Shown in pieces: positions 1-7,766 of a DNA stretch of 49,293 nucleotides. Under the pieces are notes generated by a model. That model was not told where the DNA came from. It did no database searches and was given only the letters and a program-made list of their open reading frames with translations. The first letter of the stretch is position 1. Every line of letters starts with the position of its first letter. The stretch lies in assembly GCF_934747485.1 (NCBI RefSeq), contig NZ_CAKVGN010000013.1, positions 1 to 49,293 on the forward strand, written 5' to 3'. This DNA comes from an uncultured Brachyspira sp. Its GTDB lineage: Bacteria > Spirochaetota > Brachyspiria > Brachyspirales > Brachyspiraceae. The position numbers and the translations under genes are program-made.

Positions 1-240
1 TTTAGTTAATTAAATTATAAGGAATACCTGCTTTTTTTAAACTAAAAAACGTGCAATATGTATGGCTCCTAAACATAGTTATTATTAAAAAATATTTGAA
101 TTTTTTTATTTTTATTTTATAATATATTAAACTTTATTTTAGACTTTATATATTCACTTCAATACTTTTTACATATTTAATCTTTAATCCGTATAAAGAA
201 TTTTTTTAATTTATAAAAACCTATAAAAGGAGAGTTTATT
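1..240. other. Intergenic leader of htpG
   Basis: This AT-rich stretch contains no supportable gene. A good ribosome binding site (aaggagag) sits just before the htpG ATG. I looked for a CIRCE-type inverted repeat that would signal HrcA control and saw none. No convincing -35/-10 pair could be fixed by eye. Confidence 0.5.
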
Positions 241-2160
241 ATGGCAGAAAAACAAATACTTAATTTTGAAGCCGAAACAAAACAGATATTAAATTTAATG
301 GTGCATTCTATATACACTCATAAAGAAATATTTTTAAGAGAGCTTATATCAAATGCAAGCGACGCTTTAGATAAAGCAAGATTTGAATCTATAACTAAAA
401 GCGATAAATATACTGATATAGATAATTTAAGAATAAAGATAGAAGTAGATGAGCAAAATAGAACATTAAGTATTATAGATAACGGAATTGGTATGACAAG
501 AGAAGATGTTATCAATAATATAGGCTCTATTGCAAGAAGCGGTACTAAAGCATTTTTGGAGAAAATACAAAAAGATAAAGAAGCTTCAAAAGAAAGCGGA
601 ATAGATTTAATAGGGCAATTTGGTGTTGGTTTTTATTCTGCATTTATGGTTGCTGATGATATTATAATAGAAACTAAAAATGTTGATAGTGAAAAGGGTG
701 TTCGTTGGGAGAGTAATGGAGACGGTTCTTATTCTATAGAAGATATTGATAAACAAGACAGAGGCACAAAAATCATACTCAAGCTAAAACCAAAAGATAA
801 AAAACTAGAAGAAGACGGATTTGTTGATGATGATTATTGCAACAGATACACTTTAGAAAGTCTTATTCATAAATATTCAAACTATGTTCATTATCCTATA
901 GTTATGGATATGCCTATACCAAAAAAAGATGAAAAAGAAGTTCAGCAATATGAAGAGAAAACTATTAACTCAATGGTGAGTATATGGCAGAAATCAAAAA
1001 GCGATGTTAAGGCAGAAGAGTATAATGAGTTTTATAAAGAGCATTTCCACGACTATGCAGACCCATTTGAAGTAATACATACAAAGGCAGAGGGTACTAT
1101 AGAATATACTGCACTTTTATTCATACCTTCAAAAGCACCTTTCAATTTCCTTCATCCAGATTTTGAGAGAGGTTTAGAGCTTTATTCAAGAAACGTGTTT
1201 ATAATGGGTAAATGTAAAGATTTGCTTCCTGAATATTTAAAATTTGTTAGAGGTTTGGTTGATTCTCCTGACTTCTCACTTAATATTTCAAGAGAGATTT
1301 TACAGCATAGCACTCAATTAAAAAGAATAGCTTCTAATGTTGAAAAAAAGGTTTTGGAGACTTTAGAAAATATATTAAAAAATGACAGAAAAAGATATCA
1401 AGAGTTTTTCAAAGAGTTTGGAGAATCTATAAAAATAGGAATATATTCAGACTTTAGTAAAAAAGATAAATTATCTAATTTGTTATTATTTGAGTCATCA
1501 GAAACAGCTGACGGAGAGTATACAACATTAGCAGAATATAAATCAAGAATGAAAGAAGGTCAGGAGTTTATATATTATGCAGCTGCTAAAGATAAAGCTA
1601 CAATAGAAAAACTTCCTCATATGGAAGGCATGAAAGATAAAGGATACGAAGTGCTTTATTTTACTGATAGAGTTGATGAGTTTATGGTTAATATGATGAG
1701 AGAGTTTGACGGCACTAAGCTTCATTCTATACTTCAGGCTGATAACAACACAGAAAATAAAGATGAAAACAAAGATTCTGCTAATAAAGATGTACTTAAT
1801 GCTATAAAAGAGGTGTTAGGTGCTGATAAGGTTTCTGAGGTGAGAGAGACTAACAGACTTAAAGAGAGTGTTGTTTGTTTATCAAATAAAGAAGATTCTA
1901 TAAGCTTTAATATGGCTAAGGTGCTTGCTGAAAGCGGAAACCCTATGTTTGCTATGAAGCCTGAGAGGGTATTAGAAATTAATACTTCACATGATGTATT
2001 TAAAGCTATAGAGAAAGAGTATCAGGCTAATAAAACTTCTGATTTGTTTAAGGAGTATAGCGAACTTCTTTATGATGAGGCTTGTATACTTGAAGGACTT
2101 CCTTTAGAAGACCCTAAATTATTTGCAAGCAGAATGAGCAAATTAATGCTAAAGTTATAA
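241..2160 (+). CDS. htpG: Chaperone protein HtpG (bacterial Hsp90)
   Basis: This is an ATP-dependent cytosolic chaperone of the Hsp90 family that acts as a homodimer on late folding intermediates. The 639 residues match the usual 620-640 residue length without the charged linker of eukaryotic Hsp90. The N-terminal GHKL ATPase motifs are visible: NASDALDKAR near residue 38, DNGIGM near 80 and GQFGVGFYSAF near 128. The middle-domain segment NISREILQ, with its catalytic arginine, lies near residue 350. The C-terminal dimerisation domain is complete. The start has a strong Shine-Dalgarno sequence (aaggagag) about six bases upstream. It is a single gene followed by an intergenic repeat. No heat-shock operator was seen. 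Confidence 0.97.
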   Translation: MAEKQILNFEAETKQILNLMVHSIYTHKEIFLRELISNASDALDKARFESITKSDKYTDIDNLRIKIEVDEQNRTLSIIDNGIGMTREDVINNIGSIARSGTKAFLEKIQKDKEASKESGIDLIGQFGVGFYSAFMVADDIIIETKNVDSEKGVRWESNGDGSYSIEDIDKQDRGTKIILKLKPKDKKLEEDGFVDDDYCNRYTLESLIHKYSNYVHYPIVMDMPIPKKDEKEVQQYEEKTINSMVSIWQKSKSDVKAEEYNEFYKEHFHDYADPFEVIHTKAEGTIEYTALLFIPSKAPFNFLHPDFERGLELYSRNVFIMGKCKDLLPEYLKFVRGLVDSPDFSLNISREILQHSTQLKRIASNVEKKVLETLENILKNDRKRYQEFFKEFGESIKIGIYSDFSKKDKLSNLLLFESSETADGEYTTLAEYKSRMKEGQEFIYYAAAKDKATIEKLPHMEGMKDKGYEVLYFTDRVDEFMVNMMREFDGTKLHSILQADNNTENKDENKDSANKDVLNAIKEVLGADKVSEVRETNRLKESVVCLSNKEDSISFNMAKVLAESGNPMFAMKPERVLEINTSHDVFKAIEKEYQANKTSDLFKEYSELLYDEACILEGLPLEDPKLFASRMSKLMLKL

Positions 2161-2239
2161 TTGATAATGATTTTATTAAAGATAGAAATTGGGAGAATAT
2201 TTTTAAAGATTATATTTTTTCAATTTTTATCTTTTTAGT

Positions 2240-2510
2240 TTTTTTTGTTCTTTTTCCCTCGTACGAGCTGTACCACCTTGCCGCACGGTAATGCTATGGT
2301 TTAATTATAACTTCTTAGTCGTGTAGGGGAGTGCATTTTAATGTACAATTAAATTATAAAATTTATAATAAAAATGCAGTTTTTCGCGAAGCGTATCCGA
2401 AGGATATAAGGTTCTTTTATACCAATACCGAAAGGTAGCTATTTGCTAAAAGAACTGGGGTGTTACCCTACGGGCACGCTTTGCAGGGGGGCAAAGCCCT
2501 GCAATAATAA
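2240..2510 (+). repeat. Modular GC-rich intergenic repeat, copy A
   Basis: This lies in the 412-base gap between htpG and the oppA-like gene. A leading module (tgttctttttccc) begins near 2248. A perfect 9-bp stem GTTCTTTTA (2411-2419) pairs with TAAAAGAAC (2447-2455). The core tggggtgttaccctac is followed by gggcacgctttgcag and ends in the GCAGGG..GCCCTGC hairpin near 2485-2504. The same ordered modules recur at six or more other sites in this window. The GC content is far above the surroundings. No coding frame is preserved between copies. Confidence 0.75.
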
Positions 2511-2572
2511 AAATAAAGAAAGCTAAAAAATGCAGTATTTTTTAAATATATATTAAGTATTGGAGTTAATTT

Positions 2573-4174
2573 ATGAGATTAAAAATTATTACTTGTTTAA
2601 TGATGTTATCTGTTTTATTAGCATCTTGTTCTAATAATAATGAATCATCTGATAACACATTAAATATCAACCTTGGTCCGCAGACAAAAAGTATAGACCC
2701 TGCTATAAGCTCTACAGTTATAGGTTCATACTATATCACTCATGCTTTTGAGGGTTTAACTACAATTGATAAAGACGGAAAAATGTCAGGCGGAGCTGCA
2801 GAAAGCTGGGAAGAGCTTGACGGCGGTTTGAGATACATATTCCATTTAAGAACTAATGCTAAATGGAATGATGGTAAAACTGTAACTGCTGAAGATTTTG
2901 TATATTCTTGGAGGAGGGTTGTTGATCCGAAAACTGCAAGCGATTATGGATATCAATTTGCTCCTGTAAAAAATGCAGAAAAAATTATAGCTGGTGAATT
3001 GCCTAAAGAAGAATTAGGTGTTAAGGCTATAGATGATTATACTTTAGAAGTAGTATTAGAAAGACCTACTGTTTATTTTTTGGATTTGGTAAGTTTTACT
3101 ACATTCTACCCTGTAAGAAAGGACATTATAGAACAATATGCTGATAAATGGGAATTAAATGCAGAAACTTATATAGGAAATGGTCCTTTTACAACTATAG
3201 AAATTTCTCCTGATGATAGAATAGTAATGGTAAAAAATACAAATTATTGGAATTATAAAGAAGTGTTGCCTGAAAAATTAAACTTCATAATGATGCAAAA
3301 CCCTACTGCTTCAGTTGCTGGTATAAAAGACGGAACATTAGATTTTTCTAAAGTAGTTCCTACTCAAGATATACCTGTATTAAAAGAAGAGGGTATATTG
3401 CAAATAAAACCTTTATTAGGCTCTTACTATTATTGTTTCAGCACTACTAATGAGATTTTAAAAGATGTTAGAATACGTAAGGCTTTGACATTAGCTATTG
3501 ACAGAAAATATATAGTTGAAAATGTTACAAAGGGAGGAGAGATACCTACTAGTGCTTTTGTGCCTTATGGTGTTAATGATGTTGATGGGGGCGATTTTAG
3601 AGAAAAAGGCGGAGAGTTCTTTGATATAAATGATTATGCTAAAAATGTTGAAGAGGCTAAAAAGTTATTAGCAGAGGCTGGCTATCCAGATGGTAAGGGT
3701 TTTCCTGTTTTAGAGTTTAATACAGACAGCGGATTAAATGTTACAATATTTGAAGCTGTTCAGCAGATGTGGAAAGAGAATTTAGGTATAGATGTTCAAA
3801 TAGTTCAAGAGGAGTTGGCTGCTTTCTTTAGCAATAGATATAGCAGATTATTTACTATAGTGAGAGGCGGTTGGTATGCAGATTTTAATGACCCTATTAA
3901 TTTTTTAGATTTATTTACCACTCCAGCACCCCTAAACTTCCCAACTTTCAGCAATAAAGAATATGATGAATATTTAAAAGTAGCTTTAACTTCTTCAGAT
4001 AGAAATGTTAGAATGGACGCCATGCATAAAGCTGAAAAGATATTGATAGATAGTTATGCTATAATGCCTATGTATTTCAATACTGAGCCTTTGCTTGTAT
4101 CAGAGAAATTAAAAGGTGTATATTATAATCCTCTTTCAATACATAGATTTACATACGCTTATAAAGAGAAATAA
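2573..4174 (+). CDS. Oligopeptide ABC transporter substrate-binding lipoprotein (OppA-like)
   Basis: This is an extracytoplasmic solute-binding protein of family 5 (SBP_bac_5) that captures peptides for an ABC importer. The signal peptide ends in a lipobox LLASC with Cys19 as the lipidated residue. The mature protein shows typical family features: the segment LNINLGPQTKSIDPA, the conserved region AKWNDGKTVTAEDFVYSWRR near residue 105, and a C-terminal lobe with RGGWYADFNDP. The 533 residues are normal for OppA. The start has ttggag upstream. No permease or ATPase genes sit beside it, so it is an orphan binding protein that probably serves a transporter encoded elsewhere. The exact ligand cannot be read from sequence. 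Confidence 0.9.
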   Translation: MRLKIITCLMMLSVLLASCSNNNESSDNTLNINLGPQTKSIDPAISSTVIGSYYITHAFEGLTTIDKDGKMSGGAAESWEELDGGLRYIFHLRTNAKWNDGKTVTAEDFVYSWRRVVDPKTASDYGYQFAPVKNAEKIIAGELPKEELGVKAIDDYTLEVVLERPTVYFLDLVSFTTFYPVRKDIIEQYADKWELNAETYIGNGPFTTIEISPDDRIVMVKNTNYWNYKEVLPEKLNFIMMQNPTASVAGIKDGTLDFSKVVPTQDIPVLKEEGILQIKPLLGSYYYCFSTTNEILKDVRIRKALTLAIDRKYIVENVTKGGEIPTSAFVPYGVNDVDGGDFREKGGEFFDINDYAKNVEEAKKLLAEAGYPDGKGFPVLEFNTDSGLNVTIFEAVQQMWKENLGIDVQIVQEELAAFFSNRYSRLFTIVRGGWYADFNDPINFLDLFTTPAPLNFPTFSNKEYDEYLKVALTSSDRNVRMDAMHKAEKILIDSYAIMPMYFNTEPLLVSEKLKGVYYNPLSIHRFTYAYKEK

Positions 4175-4200
4175 TTTTTAATAAATTGTATTTTTGATTA

Positions 4201-4385
4201 AGTTCTTTTACTGCTAAATGAAGTACATACGGTAGTAAAAGGACTGGGGGTGTGTACCCTAAGGGCACGCTTCGCAGGGGGGGGCTAGTCCCCACAAATA
4301 AAAAAACATAAAAATTATATTGTTCTTTTTCCCGCCTTACACGGTGCGGACTTCGTCAAAGAACCAAAAAGTGCAAATACTATAG
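4201..4385 (+). repeat. Modular GC-rich intergenic repeat, copy B
   Basis: This lies directly downstream of the OppA-like gene on the same strand, in a 389-base gap. The stem AGTTCTTTTACT (4201-4212) pairs with AGTAAAAGGACT (4234-4245), with G-U allowed. The core follows as gtgtaccctaagggcacgc and ttcgcag. The 3' end is the alternative hairpin type, ggggctagtcccc, not the GCAGGG/GCCCTGC type of copy A. A second partial module (tttttcccgcc ... ccaaaaagtgcaaa) occupies about 4322-4380. I see nothing else between 4385 and 4563. Confidence 0.75.
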
Positions 4386-4563
4386 TTAATATTTTTTAAT
4401 AAAGCAAAAAAAATTTAGCAAATACCAATTGATGAAAAATCACACAACGCACGCAGAACATTACTTTAAAACATAGTAAATCTAAAATGATAAACCAAAT
4501 TTTTAACCAGAATTTTGTCCACCGTGCGGTTAATATTTTTTATTCTTTTATATAAGAATTCTA

Positions 4564-5172
4564 TTAATAAGTATTTGTAGAATTTTGAATTTCTTCAAGC
4601 TTGTTAATGGCATCTCTAAACATAGTAAAATTACTTTGCCAATTGCTTGTTGCTGTAGGGGATATTGCTATATCTTCGTATGTGTTTTCATTAAAATTAT
4701 TAATAAAATTAAATCTTATATTTGATATGCTTTTTGCAGTGAAATTGTCAAACTCATTATCATTATTAAATTTATATCTTACTTCTATATCATAGTATTT
4801 TAAATTACCCATTGTAAATGGATTATACACTGTTTTTTGTATGTTTGTTAATTCTAAAGTGCTTCCGTCATCAAACATAAATATTATAGGAGTTGAGCTT
4901 GCTACTTGAAAATAGTACGGATATCTATATCTAAACTCTAATGTTAAAGTTCTTCCATATCTTTTGAAAAATCTAAAACTATTTTCACGCATATATTTTT
5001 GAGTATTTTTCCAAGAGGTAAGTATATTTATTTTTGATGTGAGTTTATCTCTTTCTGTGATATATGCTCTGTTTTTTATAATATCATACATTATACTGTT
5101 TGTATCCATATCGTTTTGAGCAAATAGCATTAGAGAGCTAAACACTATAAAGATAAATATATATCTGTACAT
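4564..5172 (-). CDS. Secreted protein of unknown function
   Basis: I do not recognise this 202-residue protein. Translation probably begins at the ATG at 5172, which has tggag eight bases upstream. An ATG at 5247 is in frame but lacks a site. The N-terminus (MYRYIFIFIVFSSLMLFAQ) is a typical signal peptide with likely cleavage after AQ. There is no lipobox cysteine. The mature part is rich in aromatic and polar residues and in alternating beta-type segments (LTLEFRYRYPYYF, IIFMFDDGSTLEL). That suggests a beta-rich periplasmic or outer-membrane-associated protein somewhat like LolA-type carriers, but I could not establish homology. It is convergent with the OppA-like gene and divergent from dapH. 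Confidence 0.75.
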   Translation of the reverse strand: MYRYIFIFIVFSSLMLFAQNDMDTNSIMYDIIKNRAYITERDKLTSKINILTSWKNTQKYMRENSFRFFKRYGRTLTLEFRYRYPYYFQVASSTPIIFMFDDGSTLELTNIQKTVYNPFTMGNLKYYDIEVRYKFNNDNEFDNFTAKSISNIRFNFINNFNENTYEDIAISPTATSNWQSNFTMFRDAINKLEEIQNSTNTY

Positions 5173-5368
5173 AGAAAAACTCCATTTTTCAATATTATAA
5201 CACACCGTATAATAAAACGGAATTATAATATTTAAAATTGAATGCAAATGTATATTTTTTAAATATAAATAAAAATCTTTTATTATTCTTTTAATAATCC
5301 CGATGGTTATTATTTATAAAAATATAATAATATTTATGTATATATTTTTAATAGATAATATAATTTTT

Positions 5369-5397
5369 TTGACAAATTTTAATTAATTGTGTATTAT
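5369..5397 (+). promoter_or_regulatory. Sigma-70 type promoter of dapH
   Basis: A TTGACA box (5369-5374) and a TATTAT box (5392-5397) are separated by 17 bases. Transcription would start near 5404, about 27 bases before the dapH ATG. Confidence 0.7.
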
Positions 5398-5430
5398 GTT
5401 AATCTAAAAAATTAAATTTGGGAGTAAAAA

Positions 5431-6135
5431 ATGGATATGTTAGAAAAATCTGAAGATATAATCGCTTATATAAAGAACTCTACAAAAAAAACACCTGTTA
5501 AAGCATATATAAAAGGTACTTTATCAAATATAAAAACTAATGCTAAAATTTTCTCTTATGGAGACTTTAATTTTATAGTTGGCGATTATGATGAAATAAA
5601 AAAAATATTAGAAGAGTATAAAGAGTTTATAATGGACTATTATTTAGAAAATGACAGAAGAAACTCTGGAGTACCTACATTAAATTACTTTAACATTAAT
5701 GCCAGAATTGAGCCGGGTGCTATTATAAGAGACAAGGTGAAAATAGGGGACAATGCTGTTATAATGATGGGAGCTATCATAAATATTGGTGCTGAAGTAG
5801 GCGAGGGCACTATGATAGATATGGGAGCTGTATTAGGCGGACGTGCTATTGTTGGAAAGAATTGTCATATTGGTGCTGGTGCAGTTTTGGCTGGAGTAAT
5901 AGAGCCTCCTTCTGCTAAGCCTGTTATAGTTGAGGATAATGTTGTAATAGGAGCTAATGCTGTTGTATTGGAGGGTGTTCATATTGGTAAAAATGCTGTT
6001 ATTGGTGCTGGTGCTATTGTTATAGAAGATGTGGCTGAGAATCAGGTTGTTGCTGGTAATCCTGCTAAAGTTATTAAAGAGAAAGACAGTAAAACTATTG
6101 ATAAAACAAAATTAGTTGATGATTTAAGAAAATAA
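5431..6135 (+). CDS. dapH: Tetrahydrodipicolinate N-acetyltransferase
   Basis: This enzyme transfers an acetyl group from acetyl-CoA to tetrahydrodipicolinate in the acetylase branch of the diaminopimelate/lysine pathway. It thereby feeds both lysine and peptidoglycan synthesis. The 234 residues match the B. subtilis DapH length of about 236. An N-terminal alpha/beta domain (residues 1-85) precedes a left-handed beta-helix of hexapeptide repeats, such as IGDNAVIMMGA, IGAGAVLAG and IGANAVVLEG. It ends with the family's typical VVAGNPAKVI closing motif. The start is supported by gggag upstream. It stands alone, with no other dap genes adjacent. The acetyl rather than succinyl type is inferred from length and the N-terminal domain. 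Confidence 0.93.
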   Translation: MDMLEKSEDIIAYIKNSTKKTPVKAYIKGTLSNIKTNAKIFSYGDFNFIVGDYDEIKKILEEYKEFIMDYYLENDRRNSGVPTLNYFNINARIEPGAIIRDKVKIGDNAVIMMGAIINIGAEVGEGTMIDMGAVLGGRAIVGKNCHIGAGAVLAGVIEPPSAKPVIVEDNVVIGANAVVLEGVHIGKNAVIGAGAIVIEDVAENQVVAGNPAKVIKEKDSKTIDKTKLVDDLRK

Positions 6136-6159
6136 TTTTAATTATTTTATAGTATTCTC

Positions 6160-6257
6160 AAATGATTGCATTTTTTTATTTTTGATTTTTTATAAAAATA
6201 ATTTATTAGTAAATATTATTTTGTAAAAATTAAAATTTTAATAAAGTGCAATCATTT
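6160..6257 (+). repeat. Inverted repeat in the dapH-alcohol dehydrogenase gap
   Basis: AAATGATTGCA (6160-6170) and TGCAATCATTT (6247-6257) are a perfect 11-bp inverted repeat enclosing about 76 very AT-rich bases. The right arm lies 33 bases before the alcohol dehydrogenase start. It could be an operator pair, a long terminator-like hairpin or the ends of a small mobile repeat. Confidence 0.45.
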
Positions 6258-6290
6258 TTATATTTTATTATTTTTATAAGGGGATAAAAT

Positions 6291-7463
6291 ATGCAAAGCT
6301 TTAATTTACAGCTTCCTACTAAAGTAATATTTGGAAAAAATGCTCAGGAGAACACTGTTTCAGAAATAAAAAAATTAAATGCTAAAAAAGTATTTATAGT
6401 TTATGGTTCTAATAGAATAAAAGAAAATGGATTATTAGATAATATAGAAAATATGTTAAAAAAAGAAAGTATTGATTATGCTTTCTTTAATAATGTAAAA
6501 GCAAATCCTCTACTCTCGCATGCAAGAATAGGAGTAAAAAAAGCTATAGAGTTTAATGCTGATTTAATTTTAGGGGTTGGCGGAGGAAGTGTAATAGACA
6601 CTGCAAAAGCAATAGCTATAGGAGTTGCAAATCCTGATGTTGATATTTGGGACTTTTGGACTAACAAAAAAACTTTAGAGAAAACTACTCATGTAGGAGC
6701 TATACTTACAATTTCTGCGGCAGGAAGTGAGACTAGTACATCTGCTGTATTAACAAACGATGAAACTTTAGAAAAGAGAGGTTTTAATACAGAGTTTAAT
6801 CGCCCTAAATTTGCAATAATGAATCCTTGTTTTACTTTTACTTTGCCTTATTATCAAGTGGCATGCGGAATAGTGGATATTATGATGCATACTTTAGATA
6901 GATATTTTGCTGATAATTGCTATAATGAAACTACTGATGCTATTGCTGAGGCACTGCTCAGAGTTGTTATAAAAAATGGTCTTATAGCTATGAAAGACAA
7001 AACTAATTATGATGCTATGAGCGAGCTTATGTGGTGCGGAAGTTTGTCGCATAACACTTTAACAGGTTTAGGCAATGAAGCTGATTTTATAGCACATAAA
7101 TTTGGTCATGAACTTAGTGCTAAGTTTGATGTAGCACATGGGGCTAGTCTTTCTACTGTTTGGGGGCATTGGGCTAAATATTGTTATGATTATTCTGATT
7201 ATACTAAAGAGAGATTTAGAAAATATGCAAAAAATGTGTGGAATATAGATGATGCTCTTGAAGGAATAAATAAAACTATAGAATATTTCAAACAAATTAA
7301 TATGCCGACTAATTTTACAGAGTTAGGAATTGGCATTCAAGATGATAATATGCTTAATGTGCTTACGAATGGCACTACTAAAAACGGCAGTTTAACTTTT
7401 AAACATTTTAGAGTTTTGAATAAAGACGATGTATTTAATATATTTAGAAGCTGTAATGTTTGA
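6291..7463 (+). CDS. Iron-containing alcohol dehydrogenase (YqhD/butanol dehydrogenase type)
   Basis: This cytosolic group III metal-dependent alcohol dehydrogenase probably reduces aldehydes to alcohols with NAD(P)H during fermentation or detoxification. The 390 residues are full length for the family. The nucleotide-binding motif GGGSVIDTAKAIA lies near residue 97. The metal ligands fit the segments VDIMMHTLDRYF near 200 and HKFGHELSAKFDVAHGASL near 265-285. The start has a taagggg site just upstream. YqhD- and BdhA-like members share this architecture, so the substrate and the choice between NADH and NADPH are not settled by sequence alone. An inverted repeat immediately upstream may take part in its control. 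Confidence 0.92.
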   Translation: MQSFNLQLPTKVIFGKNAQENTVSEIKKLNAKKVFIVYGSNRIKENGLLDNIENMLKKESIDYAFFNNVKANPLLSHARIGVKKAIEFNADLILGVGGGSVIDTAKAIAIGVANPDVDIWDFWTNKKTLEKTTHVGAILTISAAGSETSTSAVLTNDETLEKRGFNTEFNRPKFAIMNPCFTFTLPYYQVACGIVDIMMHTLDRYFADNCYNETTDAIAEALLRVVIKNGLIAMKDKTNYDAMSELMWCGSLSHNTLTGLGNEADFIAHKFGHELSAKFDVAHGASLSTVWGHWAKYCYDYSDYTKERFRKYAKNVWNIDDALEGINKTIEYFKQINMPTNFTELGIGIQDDNMLNVLTNGTTKNGSLTFKHFRVLNKDDVFNIFRSCNV

Positions 7464-7496
7464 TATACACTAAGAGTTTTTAATTTTTTTATTTTA

Positions 7497-7675
7497 GTTG
7501 TTTGCAGGGCTTTGCCCTTAACGAAGTACACACCGTGCAGCCCCCCCCTTTTCTTTTACGACCGAAGGAAGTGCCTGCGACTGAAAGGAGTCCTTCAGGG
7601 CGACTGAAAGAAGTACCTTTAGGTATGGGTGCGAAGGCGGGAAAAAGTTGAATAAAACAAAAACTTATATGACAA
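7497..7675 (-). repeat. Modular GC-rich intergenic repeat, copy F (reverse orientation)
   Basis: This fills the 303-base gap between the alcohol dehydrogenase and the restriction-modification gene. On the minus strand it begins with caactttttcccgcc. It runs through three related units ending in ggtcgc, cagtcgc or ggtcgt, continues with aaaagaaaagggg and ends with the GGGCAAAGCCCTGC hairpin. It closely resembles copy E at 12.8-13.0 kb. The two also share outer flanks on the plus strand: aaaaagttga, then aaaaactt and acaaaatat. This is the one copy not oriented with the gene that precedes it. Confidence 0.75.
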
Positions 7676-7730
7676 AATATTGTTCTTTAGTAAAATTAAA
7701 TTAAGACTCTATAAAACTATTATGAAATTA

Positions 7731-7759
7731 TTGACTTTTAGTGAAAATTAAAATATTAT
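7731..7759 (+). promoter_or_regulatory. Promoter giving a predicted leaderless start for the R-M gene
   Basis: TTGACT (7731-7736), a 17-base spacer and TATTAT (7754-7759) form a near-consensus promoter. Only seven bases separate the -10 box from the ATG at 7767, so transcription should begin at or next to the start codon. No Shine-Dalgarno sequence precedes that ATG. Confidence 0.6.
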
Positions 7760-7766
7760 AACTATT

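Noticed and set aside
1..240. HrcA/CIRCE heat-shock operator before htpG
   Set aside because: No TTAGCACTC-N9-GAGTGCTAA-like inverted repeat is present.
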